From: SXRF01 sp039808985
GTDB lineage: Bacteria > Pseudomonadota > Alphaproteobacteria > Rickettsiales > SXRF01
Assembly (NCBI GenBank): GCA_039808985.1
Contig: JBDHUC010000007.1
Coordinates: 5,955-69,954, forward strand
Length of the DNA: 64,000 bases
Direction of reading: 5' to 3'
The notes under the pieces are model-generated. The model had not been told where the DNA came from, did no database searches, and saw only the letters and a program-made list of their open reading frames with translations. The position numbers and the translations under genes were made by a program. Shown piece after piece: positions 1 through 8,872 of this stretch; position 1 is the first letter of the stretch, and every line of letters begins with the position of its first letter.

Positions 1-41
1 CGTGAGGTTTTAGAATCAACTCCTTAACTGTTTATTATAAT

Positions 42-60
42 TTGTTCCATTATGGGACAA
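42..60. promoter_or_regulatory. 19-bp near-perfect palindrome, possible operator
   Basis: The bases TTGTTCCATTATGGGACAA read almost the same on both strands, with two 9-base arms around one central base and one mismatched pair. The site lies upstream of the TTGACT element at 91 and of the STAS gene. The size and symmetry fit a dimeric regulator site, but the preceding gene lies outside the window, so it could equally belong to that gene's 3' region. No regulator is identified. Confidence 0.35.
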
Positions 61-90
61 CACCCTACACAACCTATAATAGATTTACTA

Positions 91-119
91 TTGACTTTCC
101 TATCACAATAAGAGATAAA
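91..119 (+). promoter_or_regulatory. Candidate promoter of the STAS/kinase pair
   Basis: TTGACT (91-96) is followed after 17 bases by GATAAA (114-119). This resembles the -35 and -10 elements of the housekeeping sigma factor. It would give a leader of about 160 bases before the STAS gene at 285. The -10 match is only four of six bases, so this is a tentative call. Nothing else is recognised in bases 1-284. Confidence 0.35.
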
Positions 120-284
120 GATTACCATGATAAATCAGGCAAATAACATAAAGAGAAGAGTGAATAAGTAGAGCATGAACAACCTATTACCTGACATTCA
201 ACTATGGAAAACCAAGCATAATGCCTTATACTTTGGACAAGTCAGGGCAAGTTGAAATAAGCATAATAATTTTAAGGATATAAT

Positions 285-587
285 ATGGAATACACAGTAG
301 CTTCTTCAAATTCAATTACCTCTATAAAACTTACAGGGCAATTTACATTTTCAGATACTAATAAATTCAAGAATATCCTTGATTTGCTCTATGAAAACAG
401 CATCAAAGTGATGACATTGGATTTTTCTGATGTCACCTTCATAGATTCATCATGTATGGGTATGCTCCTTTTGTTGCGTGATGAATGCCAGGCGCAAAAC
501 ACCTCGCTTAATATACAATCACCTCAGGGGCAGGTAGAAAAAATTTTCCATATATCTAAATTCCACCAGCTTTTCTCAATAAACTAG
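285..587 (+). CDS. STAS-domain anti-sigma-factor antagonist-like protein
   Basis: This 100-residue single-domain protein has the STAS fold pattern. A beta/alpha segment (about 40-52) leads to the loop D54-S55-S56-C57-M58-G59, which aligns with the DSSGLG loop of SpoIIAA/RsbV. The second serine (S56) sits where the partner kinase phosphorylates those proteins. A Shine-Dalgarno AAGG lies 7 bases before the ATG. The next gene, 13 bases downstream, encodes an ATPase of the matching kinase family, so the two probably form a partner-switching pair. No sigma factor or PP2C phosphatase gene is adjacent inside the window, so the regulated target is unknown. Confidence 0.8.
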   Translation: MEYTVASSNSITSIKLTGQFTFSDTNKFKNILDLLYENSIKVMTLDFSDVTFIDSSCMGMLLLLRDECQAQNTSLNIQSPQGQVEKIFHISKFHQLFSIN

Positions 588-600
588 CTGGTATGATTTT

Positions 601-1347
601 ATGCACGATGCTCTTGCTAAATATCTTCCCGATTACGGCAAAAATTTAGCTTATGAGCAGAAAAATTTTATACATAAACCATTCTTTTTCACTATAGCTG
701 ATTACCGGAAAACCAGCGAAGCATTAGAATCCGTTATTGCTTTACCACACAAAGCATTTATTGAAATCACCCCTTACAACAAGCATAAAAAATCATTTGA
801 ATATTTATTGGATGAGTCACCTGATTTTGCTTTATCACTTTCAACAATAAGCTGCCACACAAGCAGTTTGGCTCATATTTTTGCGAATTTACTGGATAAG
901 CGCTTCGCATTAAATAGCAAAAAAAATACAGAAATCAAAATCTGTCTTCAGGAGGCAATAACCAATGCCATGTTGCATGGTAATTTAAAAATGCGTAGTG
1001 ATTTCCATACTGTAAAAGGTTTATATGCTTATCATGAAGAAATAAATAAGCGCCTTATATTGGAGCATTACAGGTTTTCAACAATCAATATCCGGGCATG
1101 GAATAAGAAAGACTCTATAAAAATTGCAATAAGTGATGATGGCAGTGGTTTCAGAATTCCCACATATAAAGAAGATAATAAATCTCCAAATGGCCGCGGC
1201 TTAATTATTATACAAGAACTATCAGACAAAGCATGGGTAGAGAAAGGCTCAAAATCATTATTTATGGATTTTAAAAAATCAACTGGTAATCCACCCGCCG
1301 CCTATCAGCTTGTCACCGATATAAGCAACGCAGGCCTGCCCTGGTGA
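601..1347 (+). CDS. Anti-sigma-factor kinase-like GHKL ATPase (RsbW-type)
   Basis: This 248-residue protein ends in a GHKL (HATPase_c) domain. The N box has E118, N122 and H126, the G1 box is D179-D-G-S-G183, and the G2 box is G198-R-G-L. There is no histidine phosphotransfer domain, which fits serine kinases of the RsbW/SpoIIAB type rather than sensor kinases. The first 80 residues match nothing I recognise. The gene follows the STAS gene by 13 bases and is presumably co-transcribed. Its last 23 codons run into the 3' end of mnmA on the opposite strand. The family core appears to end near residue 225, so the overlapping tail is probably an added C-terminal extension. Confidence 0.75.
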   Translation: MHDALAKYLPDYGKNLAYEQKNFIHKPFFFTIADYRKTSEALESVIALPHKAFIEITPYNKHKKSFEYLLDESPDFALSLSTISCHTSSLAHIFANLLDKRFALNSKKNTEIKICLQEAITNAMLHGNLKMRSDFHTVKGLYAYHEEINKRLILEHYRFSTINIRAWNKKDSIKIAISDDGSGFRIPTYKEDNKSPNGRGLIIIQELSDKAWVEKGSKSLFMDFKKSTGNPPAAYQLVTDISNAGLPW

Positions 1348-2403
1348 AACTGCGGCTTGTGGCTCTTTTAATGTCACCACTGCCCGTCCATTTCCTAAGA
1401 TTTTTATGGTAGCTGGAACGCCAGCCTGAGTTGATCTGGTTTTAACCGTAAATTCCCTGTTATCCGCCATCTGTAATCCGTCATCTGATAGCCAGTTACA
1501 CTCACGGATAGAAAATTCAATCCTAAGCAAATCCTCTTTACGCCCCACTATCACCTGTTTTTTTTCAGCATCAAGGCGGATAACATAAAGCGGTTCACCA
1601 CTTCCGCCGATTCCCAACCCTTTGCGCTGCCCGACCGTATAATTTATTATACCGTCATGCCTGCCTATTACTTTGCCGTCCGTGGTTATAATATCACCTC
1701 CATCAAGAGCACCGGGACGGAGTTTTTCAATAACTTTAGCGTAACCGCCGGTTGGCACGAAACAAATATCCTGGCTATCAGGCTTATCGGCAACCTGCAA
1801 ACCAAAACGGGCAGCCAGTGCTCGGGTTTCGTCCTTACTTTTCAGATGCCCTAGTGGAAAACGCAAAAAATCAAGCTGTTCTTTAGTAGTTGCGAATAAA
1901 AAATAACTCTGGTCACGGCTGGGATCGGCCGCCCTTACCATCTGTGCCGTTCCATTTTCCACCGCCCTTTGCACATAATGCCCTGTTGCCATGCAATCTG
2001 CCCCCAGGTCACGGGCTGTTTGCAGCAAGTCTTTAAATTTTACCGACTGGTTGCATTTCACGCAGGGAATCGGCGTTTCCCCGGCCAGGTAACTATCGAC
2101 AAAATCATCCATCACGCTTTCTTTGAATTTGCTCTCATAATTAAGCACATAATGGGCAATGCCCAGTTTTTCCGCCACCCGGCGCGCATCATGAATATCC
2201 TGCCCGGCACAACATGCACCTTTTTTATTTACCATCGCCCCGTGGTCATAAAGCTGCAAAGTTATGCCTATAACATTATAACCCTGCTCAGAAAGCAGCG
2301 CGGCAACAGCAGAGGAATCCACCCCGCCGGACATGGCAACCACAACTTTGGTGTCTTTTTCCGGTTTATTAAAGCCTAGGGAGTTCAGTTCAACTTTATA
2401 CAT
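1279..2403 (-). CDS. mnmA: tRNA-specific 2-thiouridylase MnmA
   Basis: MnmA thiolates U34 of the tRNAs for Lys, Glu and Gln, taking sulfur from a persulfide relay and activating the base with ATP. Counted from an upstream GTG at 2412, the PP-loop is S28-GGVDS, the catalytic cysteine lies in PCVKC (C117) and the second active-site cysteine in QDICF (C217). I prefer the ATG at 2403 because AGGTGG precedes it at proper spacing; this gives 374 residues, the usual family length. The 3' end overlaps the convergent kinase gene by 69 bases. A TTGACT at 2441-2446 on the minus strand may be part of its promoter. Confidence 0.95.
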   Translation of the reverse strand: MYKVELNSLGFNKPEKDTKVVVAMSGGVDSSAVAALLSEQGYNVIGITLQLYDHGAMVNKKGACCAGQDIHDARRVAEKLGIAHYVLNYESKFKESVMDDFVDSYLAGETPIPCVKCNQSVKFKDLLQTARDLGADCMATGHYVQRAVENGTAQMVRAADPSRDQSYFLFATTKEQLDFLRFPLGHLKSKDETRALAARFGLQVADKPDSQDICFVPTGGYAKVIEKLRPGALDGGDIITTDGKVIGRHDGIINYTVGQRKGLGIGGSGEPLYVIRLDAEKKQVIVGRKEDLLRIEFSIRECNWLSDDGLQMADNREFTVKTRSTQAGVPATIKILGNGRAVVTLKEPQAAVSPGQACVAYIGDKLIGGGWITS

Positions 2404-2555
2404 AAAACCCACCTATACTAGAATTTTTACATTCTGCCACAGTCAATTCATAATATACGACTGTACACAGCAATAAATCCACATGAAATATTAAGGATAA
2501 ACAATATCTAAAACCATTTTCTTATAACATATGTTTTGCTAGGTTCTGCCTACAT

Positions 2556-3675
2556 TCAAAAAGATAACTCCCCCTTCCCCTTAACCCTGTCGGCCAGCGC
2601 GGCGCTTATGAACGCATCGAGATCGCCATCTAAAACACCCTGGCTGTTACTGGTTTCATGGTCAGTTCGCAGGTCTTTCACCAGTTGATAAGGATGCAGT
2701 ACATATGAACGAATCTGGTGTCCCCAGGCGTTATCAGTTTTCTGGGCGTTAAGCACATCGGCTTTTTCTTCACGGATTCGCAGTTCGCGCTCGTAAAGCC
2801 GGGCTTTAAGCATCTGCATCGCCTCGGCACGGTTGGCATGCTGGCTGCGCGAGCTTTGCGACTTAACAACAATTCCGGTTGGCATATGGGTGAAACGCAC
2901 CGCGCTTTCGGTCTTGTTTACATGCTGTCCACCGGCGCCGCCGGAGCGCATCGTGTCTACTTTAATATCCTTCTCATCAATTTTTATGTCGATCTTATCA
3001 TCTATAACCGGATAAACCCAGACTCCGGCAAAGCTGGTGTGCCGCCTGGCATTAGAATCAAAAGGTGAAATGCGCACAAGACGGTGTACTCCGGATTCGG
3101 TCTTCGCCCAGCCATACGCATTATGCCCCATGATCTTTATGGTCGCGGATTTTATTCCTGCTTCTTCGCCACGGTTTTCGTCAATCAGCTCATATTTATA
3201 ACCGCGCTTTGCCGCCCACCGCGTATACATACGCAGCAGCATTTCCGCCCAATCCTGTGATTCAGTTCCCCCGGCCCCTGAATTTATTTCAAGGAAACAA
3301 TCATTGCTGTCGGCCTCGCCAGAAAGCAGGCTCTCTATTTCCAGCCTGTGCAATTCATCTGCTATTTTTTTCAGGGAGTTCTCAGCTTCTGCTAAAACAG
3401 CATCATCTTTTTCTGCTTCCGCCATTTCAGCAAGTTCAATATTTCCTTTGAATTCTGAGTCCAATCGCTCATAACCACTGATTAATGAGTCAATATAGTT
3501 ACGCTCACGCAATAATTCCTGAGCTTTTTCCGGCTTATTCCATAGATTTGGGTCTTCACAGAGCGAATTCAGCTCATCACGGCGGCGCAAAGCGTTATCC
3601 CAGTCAAAGATACCTCCTTAACAGTTCCTGTGACTGTTTGATTTGGCTGGATAATGTTTCAATTTCTGCTTTCAT
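2556..3675 (-). CDS. prfB: Peptide chain release factor 2, with programmed +1 frameshift
   Basis: RF2 terminates translation at UGA and UAA codons. The gene starts at ATG 3675 and reads 23 codons to an in-frame UGA at 3606-3604. A +1 shift there continues into the long downstream frame, giving a 372-residue product, the normal RF2 length. The recognition tripeptide SPF is at about residues 203-205 and the peptidyl-hydrolysis motif GGQ at about 248-250. The peptide encoded across the shift (L-D-W-D-N-A-L) matches the RF2 N-terminal pattern. The product regulates its own synthesis, because low RF2 leaves the UGA unread and favours the shift. Annotating only the downstream frame from TTG 3590 would wrongly remove the first 28 residues. 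Confidence 0.96.
3603..3618 (-). promoter_or_regulatory. prfB programmed +1 frameshift signal
   Basis: On the minus strand the sequence is AGGAGGTATCTTTGAC. An internal Shine-Dalgarno-like AGGAGG lies 3 bases before the slippery CUU codon, which is followed by the stop UGA and a C. This is the known autoregulatory frameshift site of bacterial RF2 genes. Here AGGAGG replaces the AGGGGG found in Escherichia coli. Confidence 0.95.
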
Positions 3676-3687
3676 GATGCTGCGTAA

Positions 3688-3714
3688 AGAATAGCATTAT
3701 TAATGATTTGTCAA
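3688..3714 (-). promoter_or_regulatory. Candidate prfB promoter
   Basis: On the minus strand a perfect TTGACA (3714-3709) precedes TATTCT (3693-3688) with a 15-base spacer. The start codon of prfB follows 12 bases later, so the leader would be very short. The spacer is shorter than the usual 17, so the exact -10 is uncertain. Confidence 0.4.
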
Positions 3715-3765
3715 TAATTTAGAGTGTACAATGGAGAATGCCATATAATTAATACTAAAATCCAC

Positions 3766-6249
3766 ATGATAAAAGCTAAAAGAAATATAGAAAAACAGGG
3801 TTTTTCTCTTGTTCAGGTCAGCATAATAATAGCTGTTGCGGGTATTATCCTGTCCTCGGTCATTCCTGGAGGTGAATCAAACAGCGATATTGAAAAAAAC
3901 CGCATTACACGCGAAAAGATGGAAAAAATAGAGCTGGCGACGCAGGGATTTATGGCCGCAAAGTTAAGGCGCCCCTGCCCGGCAGACGGTACCCTGGCAA
4001 ATACTAACATAAATTTTGGCAAGGAAGATACAAATTATGGGAGCTGTTCCAGTGCTAATTTTTTTACACAGTCAACTCCTGTAACTAAAACTGGCGCTAC
4101 TACAACAGCATCATCTGCAGTAGCAACAACATTAAACAACACTACAGGCCTTGCTATAGGAATGCTGGTAACTGGCACCAATATTGCCGCAAACACCCAT
4201 ATATTGAGTGTTGATAGCGCCACGCAGATTACATTTGATAAATACGCCGCCGGAGCCAGCGGAACATTAACATTTACTACAGTGGCGGCTGGTGTTGTAC
4301 CAACTAAAACGCTTGGCCTTCCTGATGATTATATGCTGGATGGATATGGCAGGCGCATAGGATATATGGTTGATATTCGCGCAACTGATAAAACAACCTG
4401 CCGTAACATGCAGGCAAAAAAAACGTCGGGTGCAATTCAAATAATGGATTCATGGGCGAATATAGGTTCATATAACACCGACAATGTAATGTGGGCGCTA
4501 ATATCCTATGGAAAAAATGGGCATGGTGCCTTTCCGACTCAGGGCTCAAGCCTGGCCAACAGGTTCGATAGTGGCGCTACTAACAAAGATGAGCGTACCA
4601 ATGCATTTATAGATGTTACTACCACTGATTTTACAACGGCATATACCCCGTATTTAGTAAGGCATGAACCCAACCTTACTTCAGGAAACAACTATTTTGA
4701 TGACACAATATGGACGCAGGAATCCACCAAAAACACCTGTTGCACAGGAAAGATGTGCAATATAGGCACAAGGATTGATGGCTCAGCTTCAGAAAATTTT
4801 GGCTGGTCTGTTACCAGCGGAGATATAAATGGTGATGGCATCCCCGATATAATAGCTTCAAAGTCCGGGGGAACTAAAATCAGGGTTATATTTGGTAAGG
4901 CAACAGGCTGGACACCAACTTCAGCCATATCTCTGGCAACAGCCAACAGTTCAAGATTTTTTACTATAACCAATGATTCTGCGCATCCTAATTTTGCAGG
5001 AAGCATTGCGGTTGGCGATATTAATGGGGATGGTTATGACGATATTGTGATAGGTTATGGCGATGGAAGCGGTAGCTATATAAAAATATTCTATGGCAGC
5101 GCATCTCCAGTTGATACAAATACCAGTTCACTCACTGACATTATAACTTTTCCATCAACCACAACCAGTGGAGCGCCATCCATATCCCTTGGAAAATTCG
5201 CGCATACAGCAAGCAAAGATATTCTGGCTCTTATAAAGACGGCTTCCGGCACAGGAAGTTCAACCGCATATGTTATTTATGGCGCGGCATCTTACGGTTC
5301 AAAAACGGCTGATACTACAAACTGGCTATTGGCGGCCAGTACCGGTTTTAAAATCAACACCACCTCACCAGGAAGGCTGGAAGCAATATCGGCAGCAGGG
5401 GCTGGTGATGTTAATAATGACAGCTATGACGAAATTATATTCAGCAATTATACTAATAATATAATGTATGTTTTATTTGGCGAGTCGGCAGCAAACTGGG
5501 ATACTGATAAAACTACAGCAGCAACCGGGGCAACTCCGGATATTGTGAATATTGACACGCGGGTTAGCGCCGGTGTTACAGAAGCTGTTAAATTCACTAA
5601 TGGTTCCAGCAATATTGGTCGATATACTATTGCTGTAGCAGATATGAATAACGATGGCTACAATGACATTATATTCAACAACGGTAATTATTTTTATATT
5701 TATTATGGCAAAACTGCAGCAAGCTGGACATCACCAGACCTTTCAACAGCAGCAAATTATAATGGCACCAATGGTTTCAGGGTTGATTTAGTCAGTAATA
5801 TACCAGCCTGGGTAACTTCTCCCATGACCAGCGCCATTGTAAGCGATGTAAATGGCGATGGGAAAAAAGACATTATATCAATTGATTCAAACGGAGGGCC
5901 AAACAGCCTGGCAAATTCCGGGGCAAGCTTCATAATATTGCAGCCAAGCGGTGGCTGGAGCAGCGCATGGACAAGTGGTACACTTACATTATTTGGCCAG
6001 GTATTTGACTCAGCAGGAACAGGCTTGCCATTAAACAATGATGTAAGCAAAGGTTTTAGGATAGATGGTGATGCTGCCAGCCAGAATGTAAATGTAGAAA
6101 CAGTTGCTGACATCAATAATGATGGAAAAAATGATTTAATAATAGGTTCCGAACATGCATTCAGCGATGCAGGCAGTATTCATATATTATTTGGCCGCAC
6201 ATTAGTGCCATGGGATACATCAACCAATGTAAGCATATTAAATTATTAG
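3766..6249 (+). CDS. Prepilin-like surface protein with FG-GAP beta-propeller
   Basis: From ATG 3766 the 827-residue product begins with a 12-residue basic leader ending in G. It continues F-S-L-V-Q and a hydrophobic helix of about 20 residues: a type IV prepilin peptidase cleavage and N-methylation motif. The usual Glu at mature position 5 is Gln. A pilin-like globular region follows (R-P-C-P near residue 70; a later G-L-P-D-D-Y...D-G-Y-G-R segment), interrupted by a Thr/Ala-rich module at about 4081-4310. The C-terminal half holds six calcium-loop-like D-x-N-x-D repeats (near bases 4822, 5020, 5408, 5640, 5848 and 6110), as in FG-GAP/integrin-alpha propellers. A GTG at 3724 would add 14 residues; neither start has a clear Shine-Dalgarno. 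No pilus assembly genes are nearby. It is probably a pilus or pseudopilus tip adhesin or a secreted surface protein; the function is inferred. Confidence 0.7.
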   Translation: MIKAKRNIEKQGFSLVQVSIIIAVAGIILSSVIPGGESNSDIEKNRITREKMEKIELATQGFMAAKLRRPCPADGTLANTNINFGKEDTNYGSCSSANFFTQSTPVTKTGATTTASSAVATTLNNTTGLAIGMLVTGTNIAANTHILSVDSATQITFDKYAAGASGTLTFTTVAAGVVPTKTLGLPDDYMLDGYGRRIGYMVDIRATDKTTCRNMQAKKTSGAIQIMDSWANIGSYNTDNVMWALISYGKNGHGAFPTQGSSLANRFDSGATNKDERTNAFIDVTTTDFTTAYTPYLVRHEPNLTSGNNYFDDTIWTQESTKNTCCTGKMCNIGTRIDGSASENFGWSVTSGDINGDGIPDIIASKSGGTKIRVIFGKATGWTPTSAISLATANSSRFFTITNDSAHPNFAGSIAVGDINGDGYDDIVIGYGDGSGSYIKIFYGSASPVDTNTSSLTDIITFPSTTTSGAPSISLGKFAHTASKDILALIKTASGTGSSTAYVIYGAASYGSKTADTTNWLLAASTGFKINTTSPGRLEAISAAGAGDVNNDSYDEIIFSNYTNNIMYVLFGESAANWDTDKTTAATGATPDIVNIDTRVSAGVTEAVKFTNGSSNIGRYTIAVADMNNDGYNDIIFNNGNYFYIYYGKTAASWTSPDLSTAANYNGTNGFRVDLVSNIPAWVTSPMTSAIVSDVNGDGKKDIISIDSNGGPNSLANSGASFIILQPSGGWSSAWTSGTLTLFGQVFDSAGTGLPLNNDVSKGFRIDGDAASQNVNVETVADINNDGKNDLIIGSEHAFSDAGSIHILFGRTLVPWDTSTNVSILNY

Positions 6250-6250
6250 C

Positions 6251-8872
6251 CTAATATAGTCCCCCTGTTCCAACCATAGGCGGTTCAGAGCGCTCATTTA
6301 TAACAGGCTCTTCTTCACCGCCGACAATATGGGGCGGGTTAGGATTGGCATCATCGGGGTTTATTATAACATCAGATTCCGAGTGTGAATTCGATCTGGT
6401 TTTTCCTGGTACAAAAACGGGTTCACCGATAACAAAGGCTTCGTCTATAATTTTCGCATCCGGCGGTTCAGTACCATCCAATGGCAATCCGGTGTGCAAA
6501 TCAACCTTTACCAACTGGATTCCACGCGGAATTTTAAATGGCTTGTTAGGTACATCAGCAAGCGCATCTTTCATAAAAGAAATAAACGCTGGTAGCGCAA
6601 CAGACGCGCCAGTTTCTCTTTTTCCAAGGGTTTTTGGTTTGTCATAGCCAATAAATACTCCTGCCACCAGATCAGGGGTAAAACCTACAAACCATGTGTC
6701 AAGGCTGTCATTAGTAGTTCCTGTTTTTCCTGCTACTGTTTTTCCGATTTCGCGCGCGCGCGCAGCCGTTCCCCTTGTTGCGACCCCCTGTAACATCGAG
6801 GTTATCTGGTATATAATACGAGGGTCAGCAACCTGCTCACGCAAGTCAGCCAGTTCGGGAGGCATAATATTAGGCCCTATTATGGACAGGTCGGATACTT
6901 TACATTCGCTGCAAACCCTGTCATCACGGCGGTAAATTGTTTTTCCATGCCGGTCGTCAATGCGTTCAATAAGCGATGGGGTAATTTTCTTGCCGCCGTT
7001 AGCTATCATCCCATAGGCATTGACTAGCCTCATTAATGTAGTTTCAGTCGCGCCAAGCACGATTGAAAAATTTGGCGCAGGGTCATCATAAATCCCAAAC
7101 CTCTTGCCAATTTCAAGAACATTATCAAGTCCCATTGCCTGCGCAATACGCACTGTCATTGTATTACGCGATTTCTCAAGGCCAACCCGCATGGTAGTAG
7201 GCCCAAGGTAATCGCCATGATAATTAGATGGTTTCCATGCTGACATGCCTGCGCCTTGCGACATTTCAACCGGGGCATCTAAAAATACATCTGACGGAGT
7301 AAAGCCATTTTCAAGCCCAGCCATATATACAAATGGCTTAAATGACGAGCCGGGCTGGCGCTTAGCCTGGGTAGCGCGGTTAAATTCTGTTCCACCGTAA
7401 GTATATCCACCGGACATGGCCAGAACCCTGCCAGTATGTGGATCAAGCACTACCATAGCCCCATTAACTTCCGGGACCTGCCCCAGGCTCCATATTTTTT
7501 TCTGCTCATTCGAGTCGGCTGTTTTTTTATTATCAGATTTTTTCTTGCTGTTAGCGGATTTCTTCGGCTCTGTTATTTTTTCTTCTTCAGGGGTTAGTGG
7601 AGATAATATAACTACATCACCCACTTTAAGCACATCTGACGGACTTCTGACTTCCGGCCCGATTTTGCCATCAGCAATCACCCGGCGCGTCCATTTCATT
7701 AAAGAAAAAGGTATAATCCCAGATTTATCTTCGTCAAAAGCAACCTGTACTTTACTATCATCAATAGCCGATACCACAGCCAGTTTCTGCCCATCAAGAA
7801 GATGGTAGGCGTTTTCTTTTAAAAGAACCGCCAGATTATTCTTCCATTCCTTCATGTTTGCAATATGCGTTACCGGGCCTCGATACCCTCTGCGGCGGTC
7901 ATATTCGATTAAAGCTTTTTGCAAGGCATTATCGGCTTCCTTCTGTAAATCTGGATTAACTGTAGTTTTCACCACAAGGCCACCACCATAAAGAACATCG
8001 GAACCATACATATCTGATAAAGTACGCCGTACTTCCTCAGCAAAAAAATCAGCGCGCGCCGTATCTGTTACATCGCGGTTTCTCAGGTTTATTGGTGTAT
8101 CCTGGGCTATTTTTGCCTCCGCCGCAGTGATATAACCGTCTTCATTCATGCGGTCTATAACCCAGTCGCGCCGCCTCTTTGCAGCGTCATAATTTTTTTT
8201 CGGGTTATAGTCAGCAGGGGCTTTAGGCTCAGATGCTAAAAGCGCCACTTCTTCAACCGTAAGCTCATCCAGTGATTTATTAAAATAATTCTGGGCTGCG
8301 GCTGCAACCCCGTACGAGCCCATGCCAAGGTAAATCTCGTTAAGATACAGTTCCAGGATTTTATCCTTGCTGTAAACCCGGCTGATGCGCATTGCAAGTA
8401 TCGCCTCTTTTATTTTGCGCTCGATAGACTTTTCATTGGTCAACAAAAAATTCTTAACAACCTGCTGGGTAATGGTAGAGCCGCCAACCAGCGACTTTCC
8501 CTGGCCATAATTTTTTATATTGTTAAATACCGCGCGTCCTAAACCAGTAAAATCTATACCTGTGTGGCTATAAAAATTTTTATCCTCAGCCGAAAGGAAA
8601 GCATGTATTACAGATTTAGGGATAGCAGAAAGCGGTACAAACACACGTTTTTCCGTTGAATATTCAGCAAGCAGCTTTCCATTTGCTGCGTACAGGCGCG
8701 TTAAAGTTGCCGGGTCATATTTTTCGAGCTGGCTGTAGTCCGGCAGATCCTTGTCGTAATAAGTGAACATTATTGCGCCTATTACCAGGCCAACAATAGA
8801 CAAGGTAAATCCTATGGAAAAAAACCAACCCAAAAGGGCGATAAGCCCGCGCGAGAATCTACTCTTTAACAT
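6251..8872 (-). CDS. mrcA: Penicillin-binding protein 1A (class A, bifunctional)
   Basis: This 873-residue protein polymerises lipid II into glycan strands and cross-links peptides in the periplasm. It has an N-terminal membrane anchor (about 9-38), a GT51 domain with catalytic E96 in the E-D-K-N-F motif, an OB-like insert (about 330-400), and a transpeptidase domain. The nucleophile motif is SSFK (about residue 508) and K-T-G-T-T lies near 712. The tail is rich in Pro and acidic residues. Its ATG directly abuts the stop codon of the upstream amidase gene, so the two are likely translated together. The stop lies one base from the convergent pilin-like gene. Confidence 0.95.
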   Translation of the reverse strand: MLKSRFSRGLIALLGWFFSIGFTLSIVGLVIGAIMFTYYDKDLPDYSQLEKYDPATLTRLYAANGKLLAEYSTEKRVFVPLSAIPKSVIHAFLSAEDKNFYSHTGIDFTGLGRAVFNNIKNYGQGKSLVGGSTITQQVVKNFLLTNEKSIERKIKEAILAMRISRVYSKDKILELYLNEIYLGMGSYGVAAAAQNYFNKSLDELTVEEVALLASEPKAPADYNPKKNYDAAKRRRDWVIDRMNEDGYITAAEAKIAQDTPINLRNRDVTDTARADFFAEEVRRTLSDMYGSDVLYGGGLVVKTTVNPDLQKEADNALQKALIEYDRRRGYRGPVTHIANMKEWKNNLAVLLKENAYHLLDGQKLAVVSAIDDSKVQVAFDEDKSGIIPFSLMKWTRRVIADGKIGPEVRSPSDVLKVGDVVILSPLTPEEEKITEPKKSANSKKKSDNKKTADSNEQKKIWSLGQVPEVNGAMVVLDPHTGRVLAMSGGYTYGGTEFNRATQAKRQPGSSFKPFVYMAGLENGFTPSDVFLDAPVEMSQGAGMSAWKPSNYHGDYLGPTTMRVGLEKSRNTMTVRIAQAMGLDNVLEIGKRFGIYDDPAPNFSIVLGATETTLMRLVNAYGMIANGGKKITPSLIERIDDRHGKTIYRRDDRVCSECKVSDLSIIGPNIMPPELADLREQVADPRIIYQITSMLQGVATRGTAARAREIGKTVAGKTGTTNDSLDTWFVGFTPDLVAGVFIGYDKPKTLGKRETGASVALPAFISFMKDALADVPNKPFKIPRGIQLVKVDLHTGLPLDGTEPPDAKIIDEAFVIGEPVFVPGKTRSNSHSESDVIINPDDANPNPPHIVGGEEEPVINERSEPPMVGTGGLY

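Noticed and set aside
3604..3606. In-frame UGA in prfB as a sign of a pseudogene
   Set aside because: The stop is part of the conserved programmed frameshift site and the protein continues normally in the +1 frame.
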